Assembly (NCBI GenBank): GCA_022457155.1
Contig: JAJGOT010000089.1
Coordinates: 1,161,001-1,225,000 of the forward strand
DNA length: 64,000 nucleotides
Direction: 5' to 3'
Source: Cladopsammia gracilis
Lineage: Eukaryota; Cnidaria; Anthozoa; Scleractinia; Dendrophylliidae
The notes under the pieces are model-generated. The model was not told the DNA's origin. It searched no databases and worked only from the letters and a program-made list of their open reading frames with translations. Shown here in pieces: positions 60,966-64,000 of the stretch. The stretch's first letter is position 1; each line of letters starts with the position of its first letter. Position numbers and translations under genes: made by a program.

Positions 60966-61349
60966 CTAAAAGTGCAAAATAAAGATGGGCAAATGGTTTG
61001 TTTATTGAAAAGGGGAAAATTTCTGTGCAAATGTTTTAAACGAAAAAAGTAAAAATGAAGCTAGCCCACTCGTGGCACAAACATATTCTGTGACGAATAT
61101 ATCTTATTTGCAAAATAAGAGTAACCCAGCTCATTCCTAGAATGTAATAAAATTTAAACTGAAAGGTAATCACTTTTCATGTTACCTTTCTCTCCTTTGG
61201 TTTCACCCCTTTTAACTCGTGAATGCGCGAAGCGTAATGAACGGTTTATCGCCGTAGACGGTGGCAAATATGCACATTTTCACTCGATAAATCACTGGGA
61301 TGTAAACTCTGGGAGCAATGGACCATCTCCTACCCGGAGCGTGAGTAAT

Positions 61350-61660
61350 TTAAAACTTAGGAGGGTTGTCCAACATACTAAGTTATAACGATCCGTAGAA
61401 TTCCTTCCGATCGTGACGTTTAGAGTCGATCCGTACGGAGTGTACGGTTCCTAAACTGAACAGACGGTCCGTATTCAATAAACCACGGTCCGTAAAATGC
61501 ATCTCATAAGGGGACTTAGAATATTTTCGTGTATTTCGTTGAAGTGTGTACCCAAAACGGTTCGTCGATCCGTACGAAGCGTACGCTTGGTAAACTACAC
61601 AGACGGTTCGTGTTCAAGAAACCACGGTCCGTGAATTGCATCTAATTAGGGGGACTACGG
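61350..61660 (+). repeat. Tandem duplication, ~130 bp unit, 2 copies
   Basis: GTCGATCCGTACGGAGTGTA / GTCGATCCGTACGAAGCGTA, AACCACGGTCCGTAAAATGC / AACCACGGTCCGTGAATTGC, each followed by a G-run and ACTTAG or ACTACG. Confidence 0.8.
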
Positions 61661-61684
61661 AAATTCGGAAATTAGAAATTAGGG

Positions 61685-61990
61685 GGACTTACAAAAATTT
61701 CGTATGGTCTGCCGAATGGGGCTATCAAGCAATTTTTAGCACAAAGAATTCTTTTTATAACAATTTTGATTTTCATATAGAAAAGGTTTACATTGACCCC
61801 CAAGGACGCTTCATTGTTTGCGAAATTAAAACCAATGAAAAAAGTTTAACTTTAGGGAACTTATATGCCCCTAACGAAGACAATCCAACTTTCTTCCTTG
61901 ACTTCTTTGATCACCTTGCAGATTTCAAATGTGATGATATCATTATAGGAGACGATTACAATCTTGTAGTGGATTTAGTTTTAATAAAGT
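61685..61990 (+). pseudogene. LINE endonuclease (EEP-type) fragment
   Basis: The frame reads NFVWSAEWGYQAIFSTKNSF, later SLTLGNLYAPNEDNPTFFLD and DDIIIGDDYNLVVDL. The YAPN and GDDYN blocks match the APE-like endonuclease of non-LTR retrotransposons, where the second is usually GGDFN. It is truncated at both ends and has lost the catalytic start and end. Confidence 0.75.
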
Positions 61991-62960
61991 CCCCAAGTCC
62001 TCAGCTTCTATGCTCGCGCTTTTAGACTGATCAACTTCTGTGTAAGCTAGAAACTCAAAGAAGGTAGTTTAAGATCGCCAGACACGTTTCATTCTTATGA
62101 TGGTTGTAGTTAATAAACTACTACGGGTGGCGTATGAAATTTGTGTTCGATCTAACTTCAGAGTTAAGCTTTTTGTCAGTAAAGCATAAAAAACAGCTTT
62201 TGGGTATGATTGCGGTTAAGTTCGAAGGAATTTTTGTTTAGTCGATTGGCGACCTTGAGTGAGTTTTCCCTCGTGTGGATGCAATCTGGATGGTGCATCT
62301 TTTTGAAAGCTCCTTTAGCAAATATGTTTCGATTGCTGTTTTTTTGAAGGAATTTTAGCGCGGTCGAGCGACGACCATTGGTGAGTTTTCCTTCCTTAAG
62401 GTTTAACCAGTACGTTCATGACTGTAATTATGCAAAATGACAGAAGTTCTGCCAGCGTTTTTCATGTGGAAAATATGAATATTCTGTAACAAGTAGAGTT
62501 TAAGGATATATTCTGTTTATGAGAAAAAACAACCGTCGATAGTTGATCGTAAATAGCTGTTGGATAGTCTGTAAAACTGAATCCGCAGCTTCGTTGAGCG
62601 CAGAGGTCTCCAAAGGGAGTAACTCTTATGCGGGCCTGGAGTTCAAGTTTTAATTAAGTCCCCAAGTCCTCACCTTCTACGCTCGCGCTTTTAGAGATTC
62701 AATTTCGGTGCAAGAAACTCAAAGAAGGTAGTGTTTAAGATCGCCAGACATATTTGTAGTTAATAAACCACTACGGGTGGCGAATGAAACTTGTGTTCGA
62801 TCTCCCTTCAGAGTTTAGCTTTTTGTCAGTAAAAAATAAAAGTAGCTTTGGAGGATGATTTGAGTGAGTTTTCGTTCGTGTGGATGCAATCTGTATGATG
62901 TATCTTTGTGAAAGCTTCTTTAGCAAATATGTTTTGACATTATGTTTTTTAAGGTTTTAG
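61980..62960 (+). repeat. Direct repeat pair (61980-62330 and 62645-62960)
   Basis: AAGTCCCCAAGTCCTCA, CGCTCGCGCTTTTAGA, GATCGCCAGACA, ACTACGGGTGGCG(T/A)ATGAA, TTAGCTTTTTGTCAGTAAA and CTTTAGCAAATATGTTT recur in the same order. The second copy ends about 230 bp upstream of the TATA box of the 63.2 kb gene. The layout could be LTR-like, but I see no primer-binding site. Confidence 0.75.
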
Positions 62961-63180
62961 AAAATAGCTTCACCCAAGTTCCTATCGGTTTATGTGTTAA
63001 ATTGCTGTTTGTTCAAATTGCTCTTTTTGTAAAGCGTTGGTGTGATAGTTAGCAAGTGCATGGGTGAGGCCGATGACTGTCACTTCCTTTCCAGCGGCAC
63101 GTGTGGAAATTGCAAAGCAAAAAAAGGCGTTTCTCTTGAGTGTGGAAAACAGGCGCAAAAGTATTTTCACATCTTTTCTG

Positions 63181-63188
63181 TATAAATA
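63181..63188 (+). promoter_or_regulatory. TATA box (TATAAATA)
   Basis: Lies 63 bp upstream of the ATG at 63244, a good distance for a short 5' UTR. No other clear core element was identified. Confidence 0.5.
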
Positions 63189-63243
63189 AAACCTGAAAAA
63201 CGTTGAAGTTGTCTTTTGTAAGGAATTAAGAACAGTCGATATA

Positions 63244-64000
63244 ATGGCTGAGAACAGGAACATATTCCTTGAAGCAGCATTTGCAGATAAGCCAGTCCAC
63301 AACCCTGATGAGGACGAAATTGAAAAAGCAGAAAGGATATTCTTCACTAAGAAGAAAGAAAAGACAGCAACTTCGAGTTCAAAGACGAAGAAAAACGTCG
63401 AACTTGAACTCCAAGTGGTCAGAGAGGCTATGGGCAACGTTGGTGACAGGTCGTCTGCCGAATCGAGTACTTCGATATGTCAATATGATGGCCAACAAGC
63501 TAGGACCGGTTGAAAAAGCATATTATGTGACGATTGGTACCGATGAAGGACCAACACGAAAGGCGGCAAGGAGGCGAATAAGTCGCAAAATAAAACGAGC
63601 ATAAGTACTGCCAGTGTTTCATTTATCATTTAATATAATACATGATATCATTCTAAGCATTGACATGACATTGTTTTATCACAACTGTTCTTATATTATC
63701 TCAGTTGTGATGACGACTGTCAGTGCAATAGGCCCTTCCTATGCACAAAGAGTTTGTCCTATCTCATTTGTAGCTTTCGTCGCGACGTTGTCATAGCTTC
63801 TCTACCAAAATTTAACCGTTCTTTCATTTGTTCTTGTTTAGCGAAAGTTCAACGAGCAGCACCAAAACTGGTGAAAAGTCACGAGCCAAGCGGGCTGATG
63901 CGCAGGTTGATGAAGTGTACCGCACTAGCGCCAGCAGTGAAGAAGAGAACATCGAGAATAAAACATTTGATGATGAAATTGATTATCTCGGCGATGGTCC
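63244..64000 (+). CDS. Unidentified charged protein, first two exons (3' end outside window)
   Basis: Exon 1 from the ATG at 63244 (MAENRNIFLEAAFADKPVHN) has acidic (NPDEDEIEKAE) then basic (FFTKKKEKTATSSSKTKK) stretches. A donor at 63450 (GACAG|GTCGTC, phase 2) joins an acceptor at 63841 (TTCTTGTTTAG) to give SESSTSSTKTGEKSRAKRAD and an acidic continuation (TSASSEEENIENKTFDDEID) to the window edge. Without splicing the frame stops at 63513. Another frame across the intron is open to about 63603 (KLGPVEKAYYVTIGTDEGP), so alternative splicing or a different model is possible. No known domain; likely mostly disordered. Confidence 0.5.

Overview
This window is nuclear DNA from an animal. Its genes have many short exons with GT-AG introns, the coding density is low, and most of the sequence is AT-rich intron and intergenic DNA packed with foldback (MITE-like) elements and tandem arrays. 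The gene structures, the death-domain gene and the repeat style suggest a cnidarian, most likely a stony coral. That assignment is inference. There are no operons and no bacterial genes.

Layout. (1) 85-22638, + strand: the 3' part of an oxysterol-binding-protein-related protein of the ORP1/ORP2 type. I could place 19 in-frame exons (2253 nt, 750 codons plus stop) running from the end of a PH domain, through a coiled coil and an FFAT motif, to a complete sterol/lipid transfer domain. The gene starts upstream of the window. Its introns hold most of the repeats of the left half, including a TTAA-flanked 2 kb element carrying a Penelope-like GIY-YIG fragment and a hammerhead-like motif. (2) About 22.7-42.2 kb: no gene I can name. 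It holds foldback elements, minisatellites, a ~120 bp satellite, and three weak exon-like candidates (28.2/29.0, 35.1 and 37.0 kb). (3) 42264-55395, - strand: a complete 12-exon gene for a TXNDC5/ERp46-type protein disulfide isomerase (394 aa, signal peptide, three thioredoxin modules, C-terminal HDEL). (4) 55.4-59.7 kb: intergenic, with a 1 kb inverted-repeat element and further MITEs. (5) 59736-60965 and beyond, - strand: the last two recognisable exons of a death-domain protein, with a LINE remnant in the intron between them. (6) 61.3-63.0 kb: a LINE endonuclease fragment and direct repeats. (7) 63244-64000, + strand: the start of an unidentified acidic/basic low-complexity protein with a TATA box just upstream.

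The genes do not form a pathway: ORP1-like proteins act at membrane contact sites, TXNDC5 in the ER lumen, and the death-domain protein probably in signalling. The most notable structures concern repeats meeting genes: a tandem array of decoy 3' splice sites in front of the FFAT exon, a 3'-UTR tandem array seeded from the HDEL/stop codons, hammerhead-like motifs in two repeats, an in-window filled/empty site pair for one MITE, and TIR elements built around tandem repeats or a tRNA-like core. All identifications are from reading the sequence; no database search was run.
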